NCBI GenBank assembly: GCA_023014485.1
Contig: JAJOZX010008795.1
Coordinates: forward strand, 48,501 to 112,500
Source: Bathynomus jamesi
Lineage: Eukaryota > Arthropoda > Malacostraca > Isopoda > Cirolanidae
Direction of reading: 5' to 3'
Length of the DNA stretch: 64,000 nucleotides
Shown in pieces: positions 20,656 through 32,401 of the stretch. The position numbers and the translations under genes are program-made. The notes under the pieces were generated by a model. That model made no database searches and had not been told where the DNA came from. It saw only the letters and a program-made list of their open reading frames with translations. Positions within the stretch are counted from its first letter, which is position 1. Every line of letters begins with the position of its first letter.

Positions 20656-22445
20656 GACACCTTTGATGTGGCGGATATCTGTGGTAAATTGCGAGATATA
20701 ATCGAGTTGCCTGATGACTCTGGGAGAGTGGTTACAGCTGTTTTTTTGAAGACAGTGACCAAAGGTTTGTGGTCAGTAAAAACACAAAACTCTCGGCCTT
20801 CAAGGAAATGTTGAAAATGCTTCACGTTTAAGTAAATAGCAAGAAGTTCACGTCCGAAAGCACTATAACGCGTTTGGGCTGGCTGCAGCTTTTTCGAGTA
20901 AAACGCGATGGGTGCTTGTTGACCGTTAATGGTTTGTTCCAACACCCCACCGATCGCAACATCTGAGGCATCGACCGTCAGAGTTAGGGGGGCATCACTG
21001 ATAGGAAATGACAAAGACAATGCACTATTGATAGCATTTTTGGCATTGTCGAACGCCTGTAACCTATCGCTACACCATACCAATTTCGTTACCTTGCGTT
21101 TGTGTGTGATCATAGCGTGTAGAGGAGCAAGAACACTGGCACAGTTTTTAATGAACTTGTGGTAATAATTTACCAAATCTAGAAACCGACGTAACTCACG
21201 CTGATTATTTGGCATTGGGTAATTTTTTATCACTTCACGCTTGTCCTGAAGGGGGGTAATTCCGTGCTGCGAAATCGTGTGACCAAGAAATTCCAAGGTT
21301 GGCTGTGCAAACACACACTTAGATGCATTAATAGTAACACCGTATTGTTCTAAGCGTTGAAAGAGGAGTGAAAGATGTTCCTTATGTTCCTCTTCCGTTG
21401 AGCTGGCCACAAGCAAATCATCGATGTAGGCATAAACAAAGTCTAAGCCTCTGGTGACCTCATCTATAAACCTCTGAAAGGTTTGCGCAGCATTCCGTAG
21501 CCCGAACGGCATCTTCACAAATTCGAATAACCCAAATGGTGTACAAACTGCAGTCTTGGGAATATCCGAAGGCTCTACGGGAATGTGGTGGAAAGCCTTA
21601 ACGAGATCTATTTTACTGAAGATAGATTTGCCGTGGAGAAGAGAAGTAAAGTCTTGGACATTTGGTACCGGATATCGGTCCGGGATGGTTGTCGAATTCA
21701 AAAACCGGTAATCCCCACATGGTCTCCAGTCTCCTGACTTCTTCTGGACCAGGTGTAGGGGAGAGGACCAACTGCTTTTGGAAGGTCTTATTATCCCAAG
21801 ATCCAGCATAAGCTGGAATTCCGATTTGGCAGCTTTCAGTTTGTCCGGGGCAAGACGTCTGGGTTTTGCAAACACAGGGGGACCTTTTGTTGTAATGTGA
21901 TGGGTAATGGTGTGCTTAATGGTATCACCCATCTGCATCGGTTGAAGAATTCCTGGATATCGCTGGAAAAGGCACTGGTACATGGAATTAGGGGGAACGA
22001 GGGAAAGTGCAGAGTTCGAGGCGTCCGGAAGGGCAACCTGTTTGGCAAGAACAGAAAGCAGTGTGGCCTGGTCGCATAAGCGTCGCTTGTCAAGATCCAC
22101 CAGGAGTTTGAAATGCTGGAGGAAGTCAGCGCCGATTATGGGATGCTGCACTTGAGCACAGATGAAAATCCACTTGAAGGATCGGTGAAGGCCCAAGTTT
22201 AGTTCACGCGACTGAGTACCGTACGTGGGTATGCGTGAACCGTTAGCAGCGTATAGAGGCGGAGATTCAGAGTGCTTATGACCAGATTTTTGAGGGAATA
22301 CACTGACTGACGCTCCGGTATCGACCAAGAAATTGACACCAGAGTTCCTGTCCTTTATGAATAACAGGTTGGCAGTGCGAGTACTAGACGCCATTAGGAC
22401 TCGCTGCTGGGGTTTTCCGACGAAAAATTGCAAGGGGAGATGCAC
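20652..22445 (-). CDS. Gypsy-1 pol: protease, reverse transcriptase, RNase H
   Basis: 597 codons on the minus strand. The aspartic protease is at about residue 40 ([14 protein letters not shown]). The RT has [26 protein letters not shown] and [11 protein letters not shown] (catalytic Asp pair). RNase H has [13 protein letters not shown] and [10 protein letters not shown]. Length and order are normal for Gypsy. The frame is lost around 20712, where a C appears to be missing in a CCC run; the next frame (20655) continues with [11 protein letters not shown]. It overlaps the end of gag. Confidence 0.95.
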   Translation of the reverse strand: MHLPLQFFVGKPQQRVLMASSTRTANLLFIKDRNSGVNFLVDTGASVSVFPQKSGHKHSESPPLYAANGSRIPTYGTQSRELNLGLHRSFKWIFICAQVQHPIIGADFLQHFKLLVDLDKRRLCDQATLLSVLAKQVALPDASNSALSLVPPNSMYQCLFQRYPGILQPMQMGDTIKHTITHHITTKGPPVFAKPRRLAPDKLKAAKSEFQLMLDLGIIRPSKSSWSSPLHLVQKKSGDWRPCGDYRFLNSTTIPDRYPVPNVQDFTSLLHGKSIFSKIDLVKAFHHIPVEPSDIPKTAVCTPFGLFEFVKMPFGLRNAAQTFQRFIDEVTRGLDFVYAYIDDLLVASSTEEEHKEHLSLLFQRLEQYGVTINASKCVFAQPTLEFLGHTISQHGITPLQDKREVIKNYPMPNNQRELRRFLDLVNYYHKFIKNCASVLAPLHAMITHKRKVTKLVWCSDRLQAFDNAKNAINSALSLSFPISDAPLTLTVDASDVAIGGVLEQTINGQQAPIAFYSKKLQPAQTRYSAFGRELLAIYLNVKHFQHFLEGREFCVFTDHKPLVTVFKKTAVTTLPESSGNSIISRNLPQISATSKVS

Positions 22446-23158
22446 TTCCTAGCCTTCTTTCCAAATTTCGAGTGGTATAAGCAGATCTTCCCGGAACTCG
22501 AACGATGCCTTTTCGTAAATCTTGACCGAGAATGGCTTCTTTGCCGTTGATTTTGTAGCAGAGAACAAACGTGGTTGAGTTGTTGACTTAACTCTTTCAC
22601 TTTCAACTCCAGTTCCGATTGTGTGTTCACGTTGTTGACCGGAGCTGTGTCAATCTCCACTACTTTGTCGGCAGTTTCTGCTAGTTTATCAACTGGAGTA
22701 GCAGGATCCATAGTGGCCAAGACACGCTGAGCTGATGGAGGAAGTTTCTGCAAGAACAACTGTCTAAAGATGTCCTTATCGAAGGTTTGTGCGCGTTCGC
22801 CTAGAGCGCACTGCATAGCCCTCAGCATTTGAGTGGGCTTACGGTCTCCAAGTTCTTCTTTTGAGATTAACTGATGTAGTTTCTCACGCTCGGAGACAGT
22901 GGTGCGGCACAGGATGGCAGACTTCAGATCGTTGTATGGGTCCTCACTCGTGGAAGTAGACACGATGACGTCACGGACTTCAGAGATGATGCTCGCTGGT
23001 AGAGAGGACAAAACATGATCGTATTTCGTCCTGCTAGCGGTGATCCTTCCCAAGTTGAATTGTGATTCCACTTGGTGGAACCAAATAAATGGATCACCCG
23101 GCCAGAAGACGGGGAGCTTTACGCTCAAGTGGGAGATGGCACCAGCGTCGTCAGGCAT
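22394..23158 (-). CDS. Gypsy-1 gag
   Basis: 254 codons starting at ATG (23158). The body [20 protein letters not shown] and [12 protein letters not shown] are typical of arthropod Gypsy gag, which forms the particle and binds genomic RNA. Near the C-terminus there is a Cys/His-variant knuckle ([15 protein letters not shown]) instead of a canonical CCHC. Its end overlaps pol by about 50 bp in another frame, which suggests frameshift translation. Confidence 0.92.
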   Translation of the reverse strand: MPDDAGAISHLSVKLPVFWPGDPFIWFHQVESQFNLGRITASRTKYDHVLSSLPASIISEVRDVIVSTSTSEDPYNDLKSAILCRTTVSEREKLHQLISKEELGDRKPTQMLRAMQCALGERAQTFDKDIFRQLFLQKLPPSAQRVLATMDPATPVDKLAETADKVVEIDTAPVNNVNTQSELELKVKELSQQLNHVCSLLQNQRQRSHSRSRFTKRHRSSSGKICLYHSKFGKKARKCISPCNFSSENPSSES

Positions 23159-23227
23159 CTTCTCCTATGCTTGCTGACGTACAAGCAAGACGACAAGTTA
23201 CCAACGAAGGAGTGGAGGTTGAGACGA

Positions 23228-23410
23228 GCGCAGGCACAGAGCGCACGGGCAGGGGTGAGGGGCAGAGGGCACGAGCGATATTACAGTCTGGTCCTAGTCG
23301 CTCGGGTGAAGGGGGTGATGGGCACGAACGACGTTACAGTCTGGTCCTAGTCGCTCGGGTGAAGGGGGTGATGGGCACGAACGACGTTACAGTCTAATCC
23401 TAGTCGTTCG
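23228..23410. repeat. 53-bp tandem repeat in the Gypsy-1 leader
   Basis: About 2.7 copies of a unit with ttacagtctggtcctagtcg (starts near 23281, 23334 and 23387). It lies between gag and the primer-binding site, in untranslated leader. Confidence 0.9.
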
Positions 23411-23425
23411 GGTAGAAGGGGTAAT

Positions 23426-23443
23426 CCAGCTCCGGGGTCACCA
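23426..23443 (-). promoter_or_regulatory. Gypsy-1 primer-binding site
   Basis: TGGTGACCCCGGAGCTGG on the minus strand lies 2-3 bp inside the 5' LTR edge. The first nine bases fit the TGG start of tRNA-primed sites; the priming tRNA was not determined. Confidence 0.7.
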
Positions 23444-23445
23444 AT

Positions 23446-23914
23446 TGTTGGTTTACGTCGTCGTCGTCGGCCTAGGCAAGCTACGGCTTGGGACCGTAGC
23501 GCATCTATCCGGTATAGGTTAACCTGGATGATGTAGCCATAAGCACTGCCGCTAGTTAAGTGCCAACCAGTGATTATCTCACTAGCCGTATTGAGTCCGT
23601 TAGGCGAAACTGCGACAGTACCAAAGGTGGAAAATATAACCCTTGGTTTTCTATTATTTATTTGTAAAATGGACACGGTATTACTGTAGATTAAAATAAA
23701 TATTTGAATATAAATAATTAACTGACAATTGTGATATATAATTAATTATGTTTACATACAATAAAATAATATAGTATACATAAAATTAGTATTAATGTGG
23801 TTCACAATTGAATTATGAGGGGTAACTAATTTAAAATGAATTTATAGCTATTCCGAAATTCAAGACGGTAAAATTAACATTTATCTTGAAACTAAAATAA
23901 GAGTATTCACTACA
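23446..23914 (-). repeat. Gypsy-1 5' LTR
   Basis: 469 bp, identical by eye to 18878-19346. It begins TGTAGTGAATACTC and ends GTAAACCAACA on the minus strand. Confidence 0.96.
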
Positions 23915-23918
23915 AAAG

Positions 23919-24489
23919 TATACTGGCAAGTGCTATTGGCCTATAATTATTCTTATCACAGATACTAGCACCCTTATTTTTAACAAATGGCAACAATACA
24001 ACTGACAAAATGGACTATGGCAAGTACCCATGCATTATACATCTTGTGAAACACGTAGCCCTCGTATAATACCTATTCTTGCAATAACATTTTAAATGTT
24101 CTGCTTGTATGCCATCTAGGCCACAACTTTTGTTATCATCTAACCTATGAATAGCCTGCCAGATTTCTGAGTCATTAATTAGTAGCTCCTCAGAGCGTTC
24201 TACATTTAGGCTCATATTTAGTTTATTCCCCCCCCCCCCCTCCCCGAGACAATTAAATAGAGTTTCATAATGATTTTTTCACAGTTCTGCAATTTTTTCC
24301 ACCATGTACACCCTCTATTACATTTGACAAGGTAAGATTACTATTCTTAATTTTATTAACCTCCTTCCAGAATTCCCTACTGGAAGTATTGCTATTGCCT
24401 AATTTCCTGGCTAGAGATTCTCTTCAAGATTCTCTTCATTTTTCCTTATAAATCTAAGAACACCCTTGAATCTCGCACGAGTTCTATTT
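23919..24489 (-). pseudogene. LINE-B reverse transcriptase, N-terminal half
   Basis: The minus frame at 24215-24015 holds SCGLDGIQAEHLKC, an RT finger motif, and the sequence down to 23919 continues with a Lys-Asn-Asn-Tyr-Arg-Pro-Ile-Ala-Leu-Ala block. This matches the other side of the Gypsy insertion at 18877. A C13 run at 24228-24240 and several indels break the frame. Confidence 0.8.
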
Positions 24490-24490
24490 T

Positions 24491-25231
24491 TCAGTTGGAA
24501 GAGTTCCCCATAGCAACCAATTTCACGAATACATTTTTTGCTACATCATACAAATCAGCACAGTATTCTGACCACCCTGGATTGACATTTACTTTCCCCC
24601 ATTTTTTATTCTTAAAACTACTGCCACTCGCAGCCTTAATAGCATGTTCAAGCTCACCGTAATACTTATTTAAGAGATCTATATGGTTTACATCATCACA
24701 GGAGGGATTCTTACAAACTAAAGCTTCTACAGGAATCCTCACAAGCCTTAGTAGTGCATCAGTCTGCATTGTATAGTAATCTACTTCAGAGTGGCTAAGA
24801 TTTGACCAATTAACCTTATAGTAATCAGCATTATCACAATCATTGTCTAAGTCTGGTGCTACCTTACAATCAAGCCCTGCTACAAATGGGATATGATCAG
24901 ATTCAAATATATGTACATGATAAAGTATGGACATACTATTGATTATATTATAACCATCGTGGGAGGCTATACAGTGGTTTAGCCACGAGTGAGTCCTCCA
25001 GGCATCACTAACATATGTAAATGAGTCATTAGGGAGTAGCAATTTACTGGCAAGTTTGTAGTCGCATGCCTCACAGTAATTGATAAGAAGGTTAGCAAAA
25101 TCTGAACCAAGTTTAGTGATATTGCTGTTAAAATCACCAACCACTACAACTCATGGAGAGTCCAGCTCCTCTAGCAGTATATTTACTTTACAGAGTCTAT
25201 CTAAATATACCTCCTCATTTTCAGCACACTC
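24491..25231 (-). pseudogene. LINE-B endonuclease, C-terminal part, and linker
   Basis: 217 codons starting VGDFNSN (catalytic Asp/Asn). Then come a Trp-Leu-Asn-His-Cys block and ESDHIPFVAGLD (Ser-Asp-His catalytic end), followed by a linker with NPGWSEYCADLYDVAKN that precedes the RT in this family. The same linker, NPGW versus RPGW, occurs in the plus-strand copy. It abuts the BEL target duplication cactc at 25227-25231. Confidence 0.87.
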
Positions 25232-25838
25232 TGTTAGAAAATCTAGAAGAGGAAGAACCATTGTTGTCCCAAGGCGATACGATGACTAAGCTGATTGATG
25301 CAGCATTGCTTGTATATATATTAAGTTAAGGTGTGTATATATATCCATCTCATATTTGTAAGGTTAGTGAAAAATTAAATTAATTTAGAGCTAGCATTTT
25401 TGAGCTCTTGTGGCATCATTGTTTGGTCACACTGTTGGCATCATTTTGAGACGCTGCGCGTCTTTCTACTCGTTTGTGGAAGGTCGTACGTAAAGGTGTG
25501 GTTTGATAGAGAGCTCTCTTGCAATTCAGTTTGGTTGTTTAGATACATGATTGTTGCATCGTGCAATAGTCCAGGTTGCGTTGTTGTTGCAAGGTTCATA
25601 AAGAAGACCACAAATAGTACCCTTTTGTTTACCTTTTAAGTTCATGTAATTTAAGGTCTAAGGTAGGCCCGCATCGAGTCAGCAACCCTGAGGTTACCCT
25701 GAGGTAGGACCTAATAGGATCTCAAATCCGTAAGTTTTAATTTAGCTTAACTTGGGCTTTAGGTAGAACTTGCCCTTTAGAATTTGGCCGTTCACGGCTC
25801 AGCTGGGATTTCGAACCCGACAAATAAATAAAATAACA
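25232..25838 (+). repeat. BEL 5' LTR
   Basis: 607 bp. It differs from the 3' LTR by run-length only (T5/T4 near 25398, GG/G and TTT/TT near 25496-25506), judged by eye. It is followed at once by the primer-binding site tggtccttcagaaccgg. Confidence 0.95.
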
Positions 25839-25857
25839 TGGTCCTTCAGAACCGGAT
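25839..25857 (+). promoter_or_regulatory. BEL primer-binding site
   Basis: TGGTCCTTCAGAACCGGAT directly abuts the 5' LTR. The TGGTCCTTC...CCGG form is common in BEL/Pao elements; the tRNA was not determined. Confidence 0.7.
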
Positions 25858-25944
25858 TTCTACCCCAAGACTGAGTCAGTGACCATTTTTCGGCAAAGTT
25901 CTGATTGTGCAAATTGTATCCCAAGTTAGGCCTAGACGGGTTGA

Positions 25945-26310
25945 GTATTATTGAGTTAAGGTCCCAGGGTAAAAAGTTTGGTCGCCCAATTGCGAAACTT
26001 GGCCAGTCGTCTGTCGTTTTTTGGCCTACTTTTTTTCCGGTTTGGTTAAATTTGGGTTATTATTGAATTAAGGTCCCAGGGTAAAGTTGGTCGCCCAATT
26101 GCGAAACTTGGCCAGTCGTCTGTCGTTTTTTGGCCTACTTTTTTTCCGGTTTGGTTAATTTGGGTTATTATTGAATTAAGGTCCCAGGGTAAAGTTTGGT
26201 CGCCCAATTGCGAAACTTGGCCAGTCGTCGGTCGTTTTTTGGGCCTATATTTTTTCTGGTTTGGTTAATTTTGGGTCATTATTGAATTAAGGTCCTGGGG
26301 TGGAAAATTT
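25945..26310 (+). repeat. about 110-bp tandem repeat in the BEL leader
   Basis: Three copies and a partial fourth of a unit beginning gaattaaggtcccagggtaa, with ggtccc starts near 25960, 26072, 26180 and 26291. Each unit also carries tcgcccaattgcgaaacttg. It is untranslated, between PBS and gag. Confidence 0.92.
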
Positions 26311-26439
26311 GGTATTCCATACTGGTGTTTGGTTAGTACCCCACTCAGCAATTCAGTTTATTTGAAAGTAAAATTTGCGTTTGATCAGTTTGGTTAAGTA
26401 TTTCTGCCAATTCAGCTCATTTGGTATTGAGCCCAAGGG

Positions 26440-27482
26440 TTGTTTACATTGAAGATGAGTGCATCTGAATTGAACAAATTTATAAAAAGGAGAAGTGCCT
26501 ACAAAGGTCTAATTACAAAGGTCATTGCCACTATAGATTCTGCCATAGAGCAAGAGGATTTACGCTTAGTGACTGCGAAGCTTGCCATATTAGAAACTAA
26601 AAAGGTTGCTCTAAGTGAGGTAAATGTTAAAATTGAGGCTCTTATAGAAGAGGATGAAATAGAAAATAACATAATTTACTTTGAAGAGATTATTGATGAT
26701 ATGACTAACGTAGGCCTCCGAGCAAAAGAGTTTAGCAGCTCAGTACAGTTAGAGACCAGGTCTAATAATGAAACACAACACTCAACAAATGATGCTTGTG
26801 AAGTTAAGGTTAACAGATCTGTAGTTCAATTACCGAGGCTTGTACTCAAAACATTTTCTGGGAGTATTCAGGAATGGCAAGGATGGGCAGACAGTTTTCA
26901 ATCAGCAGTTCATTCTAGTCAAGTGTTAAGTGCCGTGGAGAAGTTTAATTATTTGCGGTCCCTCTTGGAAGGGGAGGCAGCAAAGACTATAGCAGGATTA
27001 GCATTAACAGAGGCTAATTATAATGTGGCTTTGGATATATTAAAGAAACGGTTTGGTAAGCCAGAGATCTTAATTAAAAGCCACCTCCGTGCACTTTTAA
27101 CTATACCTCCTGTTAATAATCCTAATAGTGTCAAGGAGTTACGGCAGTTATATGATGAATTTGAAATTAGAACTAGGTCTCTGGACAACTTGGGTGTAGG
27201 AATGGAAAAGTATGGTATAATGTTGGTTCCTACACTGGAGTCTAAATTGCCTAGCTCAATTTTGCTTGAATTAAGTAGGGACACTCTGCAGAACATGTGT
27301 ACATCCCCCTTCAGCAGATGTTAAGTCTTTTAGGCACAGAATTAGCAAGACGAGAGGGAGTTGAGTTTGCACAGTGGGATGGTAAACAAGAGGACAAAGG
27401 CAGGCACAGCACCAAAGTTTCCACAAAAAGGAATAGCCCAGGTACAGTGTCAGCTCTACATGCCTCCTCTGAGATAAATTAA
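26440..27482 (+). CDS. BEL gag, N-terminal and central domains
   Basis: The 294-codon frame has a helical coiled-coil-like N-terminus (residues 1-90), then LPRLVLKTFSGSIQEWQGW, the hallmark of DUF1759 in BEL/Pao gag, and LRSLLEGEAAKTIAGL. A probable start is ATG 26455. The frame shifts near 27300 and a second frame continues to 27482. The protein forms the intracellular particle. Confidence 0.9.
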
Positions 27483-28440
27483 AGGGAATCAAGGAATGTA
27501 TATTTTGCGAAGGCAACCACAAGTCATATAAATGTGAGGTGGCTGAGGCCTTACCCTTTGAGGAGAGAAAGGACAGGGTAACTAAGTCCACAGCATGTTT
27601 TAAATGTTTTTTGAAAGGTCATAGAGCAAGGTTTTGTAAGTTTAAAATTTTGTGCAAAAAATGTCATGGTAGGCATCAGCCATTATTGTGTGAAAACACT
27701 CTTAGTAGGCCTACCCCAGAAGTAGAGACATCAGTGGCACATGCCACTGCTATGCAAGGGAGTAAAAGTAAAGGGGGATTATTGCAAACAACTGCAGCCT
27801 TATTAATTGGGAATGAGGGAGAAGCTACTGTAAGAGTGTTGTTTGATAGTGGTAGCCAGTGTATTTTATCAAGACCAGAATTTCCAGAAAATTGAAGTTT
27901 AAAGAACTTAAGAGGGAAAATTTAAGAATTTCTGGGTTTGGGGGTTCCGTTCAAAACCGAACCAAATTTAAGAAGGTAGAAGTTCTGGTTAAAGGGTTGT
28001 TACCGCAAAGTCCCCACTATCAAGGTCCAAGCTGTAGAGATTGAGGAACTTTGTGCTCCAGTCACTACTTGTTTAGATATGGCATGTGTCCAAGAATTGC
28101 AAGTTAAAGGAATTAATTTGGGCAATAATAAGTTTGAGGGAACAGAAGATATTAGTCTTTTGATTGGAGCTGACTATTATTGGGACTTCATCACTGGTAA
28201 TATTGTCCGTACATCTCAAGGCCCAGTAGCTATTGAAAGTAAGCTAGGCTGGATGCTACATGGTAGTTATTGCAATGAAATGGAGTTAAGGCTCTCTTTG
28301 TTAAGATTGAGGAGAACAGCCATGGTCTGGAAAGCATTTGAAAGCATTTTGGGAACTTGAATCTATTGGTATAAAGGACAACCAGGCAAGTACAGTGAAC
28401 AATGATGTTTTTAGAGCACTTTGAAAAAGGGATTGGGTTT
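27483..28440 (+). pseudogene. BEL gag knuckles and aspartic protease
   Basis: 27539-27895 contains paired knuckles CFKCFLKGHRARFCK and LCKKCHGRHQPLLC. Then VRVLFDSGSQCILS carries an Asp-Ser-Gly protease active site (as in DUF1758/BEL proteases, where DSG replaces DTG). 28079-28360 holds the LLIGADYYWDFITG block that follows the protease. Frameshifts lie at about 27895 and 28050. Confidence 0.88.
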
Positions 28441-29240
28441 AGAGATGGTTGCTATGAAGTTGGCCTACCATGGAAGGATTCTTGCAAACCCGGTTCAACC
28501 TTCAGCTAGCTAATCGGAGGTTGGAGACTTCATTGTACAGGCTAAGAAAAATGAGGAGTTGTTAATTGAATACGATGAGGCCTCCTAAGTTATGTAAGGG
28601 AGGGCTATGCTGAAAGGGTGCAAGGTGAGCTGGTGAGCCAGGAGGCACATTATCTGCCACACCATGCAGTGGTACGGCGAGACAAAACTACCACCAAACT
28701 GAGGGTAGTTTTTGATGGCTCAGCCAAGGACAAAGGTGGTGTGTCCTTGAATGACTGTTTGGATGCTGGGCCAAATTTAAATGCAGATTTATTTTCCTTG
28801 TTACTGAGATTCAGGTTTGGTAGAGTAGCATTGACTGCAGATGTGAAGCAAGCTTTTTTGCGGATAAGTTAAAACCAGAGGACAGAGATGCAGTAAGGTA
28901 TCTGTGGGTGGATACGAAAGACTTGTTGGAAAATGAACCTAAGGTTCAAGCATATAGAATGAAGTCAGTGTTGTTTGGCCTCAGCTCTAGTCCATTTCTG
29001 TTGGCAGCTACTATGCAGTACCATTTTAAGAAATATTCTGAAGTCTATCCTAACACTATTGAACACATAAGGAAAAATTTTTATGTTGATGATTTGCTAT
29101 GTTCCGTGGATAATACAGAAATGGCTAACAGATATTCATGGAGGCTAGAGCTATAATGAGGGAGGCTGGCATGGAGCTCAGAAAATGGCAGACCAATCAT
29201 TCGCAATTACAAGAGTTTATGAGTCATTCCTCTGCAGTAC
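28441..29240 (+). pseudogene. BEL reverse transcriptase
   Basis: 28618-28872 has YLPHHAVVRRDKTTTKLRVV, SLNDCLDAGPNLNADLF and ALTADVKQAFLRI (catalytic Asp). 28908-29156 has LFGLSSSPFLLAATM and NFYVDDLLCS (Asp pair). The motifs are those of Pao/BEL RT. A frameshift at about 28872 separates the catalytic residues, so the copy is dead unless the indel is an assembly error. Confidence 0.92.
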
Positions 29241-30300
29241 CTGATGCAGCAGAAAGTATTGAGGATTCTGGTATTAAGGAGTTTGTGGGCAATAGACGCA
29301 AAGGTGCTAGGCATCGTTTGGCAGCAAGATGATGATTTGTTTACCTTCAATGGGAAATCTTTAGTAGAGCTGGCTGAGAATGAGACAAGGTGGACAAAAC
29401 GTACAGCTCTTAGTTGGCTTCGAAGGTCTTTGATCCTCTTGGATTCCTGCTCCATTTGTGATAAAGTCAAAATTTGGTTTCAGAGCCTCTGGGAAATTGG
29501 ACTTGGTTGGGACCAAGAGTTACCTGATCATATGGTGGTAAGGTGGAAATATTGGTTCAAAGAATTGGCACATCTTGGAGACATTGAAATCCCAAGATGG
29601 TACTTTGGAGAGTTGAACAATAGTCCAGACAATTTGGAGCTGCACATCTTTTGTTGATGCAAGTGAGAAGCCTATGCAACTTGTATTTATATAAAAAGGC
29701 GCATTGCAAGAAGAATAGAGTTGCAGGTGGTTTGCTGCAAAGAGTAGAGTAGCACCTTTGAAAAGGCTTTCTGTTCCAAGGTTGGAATTGATGGGCCGTT
29801 ATTGCTAGTCGGCTTGCAATTACAGTGCGAAAGTCTTTGGCCCTCTATGAAATTCCAAGCTATTATTGGACAGACTCCACTATAGTTTGGCACTGGTTAA
29901 GAACAGTCAGGCAAGGAAATGGAAACCATTTGTTGCCTGGGGTGGAGGAAATTCAAGCGCACACAGATCCCAAGCAATGGAAGCATTGTCCAGGCATCCA
30001 AACCCCGCTGATTTTACCAACACGAGGAATTTCGGTGAAAGATCTTTCACAATCAAGTTTGTGGTGGAATGGGCCAGAGTGGCTAAAACTTGGAAGTGAA
30101 AACTGGCCTTCTAATCAGCCTATTGTAGGAGAATGCCAGGCTGAAGAAGCATGGGTGAGTGAGGTGAGAAAATGCGCTGTGAACAGTTGTCAGTTATGCA
30201 GCAGGACCCCATAATGAGGCTTGAGGACATTAGCAGTCTGAAAAGATTGTTAGAGTGACAGCATGGATATATAGATTTACCAACAACATTAAGGGAGAAA
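29241..30300 (+). pseudogene. BEL connection and RNase H
   Basis: 29244-29657 has KVLGIVWQQDDDLFTF, LPDHMVVRWKYWFKEL and ends LELHIFC, where the RNase H begins. 29825-30214 has YYWTDSTIVWHWLR (RNase H Asp) and LWWNGPEWLKL. Several indels lie between 29657 and 29825. It is homologous to the long linker of BEL polyproteins. Confidence 0.85.
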
Positions 30301-31232
30301 CAAGAAGGGAAGGAATTCTGAACAGTAATGAGATTCAGCAAGCCAGGAAATACTGGGTGGTATATATGCAGAAGAAAAAATTTTGGTGAAGAGAGAGAAT
30401 TGCTCACCAGCCATCCATTACAGGTTCTACCAACAACATTCTGCGCTCAAGGGTTTGGATGTGTTTTGGATCAGGATTTATTGAGAGTAGGAGGTAGACT
30501 ACAGTTTTCTGGGCTTCCAGAGGAGAAAAGACATCCAATTTTGCTACCTTCTGGGGGGCACTTTGTGGACCTTTTGATCCTGGATACTCATCATAAGCTG
30601 TTACATGCTGGAGTTAGAGAAGTGATAATAGAGATTAGACAACAATTTTGGATTCTCAAAATTAGACAGTAGTGAAAAAGGTCTTGCATAAATGTGTGGT
30701 TTGCAAGCGTTTGGAGTGCAAAGCCTTATTATGAAAAGGTGGCTCCACTTCCAAGAGAACGGTGTGTCTATACTGCCCCATTTGATGTTGTGGGAGTAGA
30801 CTTTGCAGGGCCAGTCTATGTGTATGAGCGAGGGGAGTCCGAACAAAGGTTATATATGTCTTTTCACCTGTGCTACCACCAGAGCAATCCATTTGGAGTT
30901 GGTAAGCAACTTAAGTAGTGATGTATTTCTTTTGGCCTTTAAAACGGTTTGTGAACAGAAGGGGTTTCCCAAATAAAATCATATCGGATAATGCAAAAAC
31001 CTTCAAAAAGGCTGCAAAGGAACTCCAAGAAATTTGGTCCTTGCTAAAAGAGGAAGGATTCCAATCCTACTTTTCACACCAAGGGGTACAGTGGGAGTTT
31101 ATTGTTGAGAGAGCACCATGGTGGGGAGGATTTTGGGAAAGGGTAGTGAGAAGTGTAAAGTGTCCATTAAAGAAACTTTTAGCTAATGCTCATTTGAGCA
31201 AAGAAGAATTCTCTACTGTTTATGTGAAGTAG
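30301..31232 (+). pseudogene. BEL integrase
   Basis: 30328-30672 covers the lead-in (RVGGRLQFSGLPEEKRHPIL) and zinc HH ... CxxC module (DTHHKLLHAG; KCVVCK across a frameshift). 30694-30918 has FDVVGVDFAGPVYV (Asp1). 30918-31232 has NKIISDNAKTFKKAAKEL (Asp2) and ERAPWWGGFWERVVRSVK (catalytic Glu region). Three frames are needed, so there are at least two indels. Confidence 0.9.
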
Positions 31233-31798
31233 AAGCAATGGTGAACAGTAGGCCTATCACTTTTGTTTACAACAGTAGGCAGGATGCAGAGCCATTGACA
31301 CCAAATCATTTTCTTTGTGGTAAACGATTAACATCAAACCCCAGTGTGCCAGAAGACTTGCAGCCCATCCAGAGCACTCAAGGAGAGTTAACCAGACGGT
31401 TCAGGTACCCTGAAGAGCTACAAGATCAGTTATGGAAGAGGTGGCAGATGGAATACTTGCCAGAACTCAATTATTACCCATCAGGCAAGGTAAAGGGCTC
31501 CAATGCAAATTGTATCAAGGTGGGAGAAGTGGTAATGATTGGGGATGAAAGACCAAGGCAATGCTGGAAGCTTGGCATAATTGAAGAGTTGTTTGTTGGC
31601 AAAGACAATTTAGTTAGGTCTGTTCTGGTAAAGACTTCAGGAGGAAAGTTAAAGAGACCTATACAAAAACTCTATGCTTTAGAAATCAGCAAAAACACAG
31701 ATAGTCAAGATGAAACATTTGAGTTACAGCCTCATGAAGAAGGCTTGGCTAACCTTGCGAAGGTAATGAAACAATGCCTCTTCGGTGGGGAGTGTTAG
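31233..31798 (+). CDS. BEL integrase C-terminal DUF5641-type domain
   Basis: 186 codons: VNSRPITFVYNSRQDAEPLT, PNHFLCGKRLTSNP, LWKRWQMEYLPELN and VGEVVMIGDERPRQCWKLG. This is the conserved tail of BEL/Pao integrases. It ends at TGA/TAG just inside the 3' LTR (stop 31796-31798). Confidence 0.92.
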
Positions 31799-32396
31799 AA
31801 AATCTAGAAGAGGAAGAACCATTGTTGTCCCAAGGCGATACGATGACTAAGCTGATTGATGCAGCATTGCTTGTATATATATTAAGTTAAGGTGTGTATA
31901 TATATCCATCTCATATTTGTAAGGTTAGTGAAAAATTAAATTAATTTAGAGCTAGCATTTTGAGCTCTTGTGGCATCATTGTTTGGTCACACTGTTGGCA
32001 TCATTTTGAGACGCTGCGCGTCTTTCTACTCGTTTGTGGAAGGTCGTACGTAAAGTGTGGTTGATAGAGAGCTCTCTTGCAATTCAGTTTGGTTGTTTAG
32101 ATACATGATTGTTGCATCGTGCAATAGTCCAGGTTGCGTTGTTGTTGCAAGGTTCATAAAGAAGACCACAAATAGTACCCTTTTGTTTACCTTTTAAGTT
32201 CATGTAATTTAAGGTCTAAGGTAGGCCCGCATCGAGTCAGCAACCCTGAGGTTACCCTGAGGTAGGACCTAATAGGATCTCAAATCCGTAAGTTTTAATT
32301 TAGCTTAACTTGGGCTTTAGGTAGAACTTGCCCTTTAGAATTTGGCCGTTCACGGCTCAGCTGGGATTTCGAACCCGACAAATAAATAAAATAACA
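31793..32396 (+). repeat. BEL 3' LTR
   Basis: 604 bp. The purine-rich ggtggggag directly before it (about 31784-31792) is the likely polypurine tract. Confidence 0.95.
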
Positions 32397-32401
32397 CACT
32401 C

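Larger units (their letters stand above)
18878..23914 (-). mobile_element. Gypsy-1: nearly intact LTR retrotransposon
   Basis: Two 469-bp LTRs (18878-19346 and 23446-23914), identical by eye, start TGTAGTG and end CCAACA on the minus strand and are flanked by aaag (18874-18877 and 23915-23918). The minus strand reads PBS, leader, gag, protease, RT, RNase H, integrase and a polypurine tract. The total is 5037 bp. One single-base frameshift separates RNase H from integrase and another lies near the integrase C-terminus. Identical LTRs mean a very recent insertion. Confidence 0.97.
25232..32396 (+). mobile_element. BEL/Pao-like LTR retrotransposon
   Basis: LTRs 25232-25838 and 31793-32396 start TGTTAGAAAATC and end AAATAACA, flanked by cactc (25227-25231 and 32397-32401). 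The body has a PBS, a leader with a triplicated repeat, gag (DUF1759 type), zinc knuckles with protease, RT, RNase H, integrase and a DUF5641-type tail, all plus strand. Pol is broken by many frameshifts although the LTRs differ by only three bases, all in homopolymers. It interrupts the LINE-B endonuclease. Confidence 0.95.
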
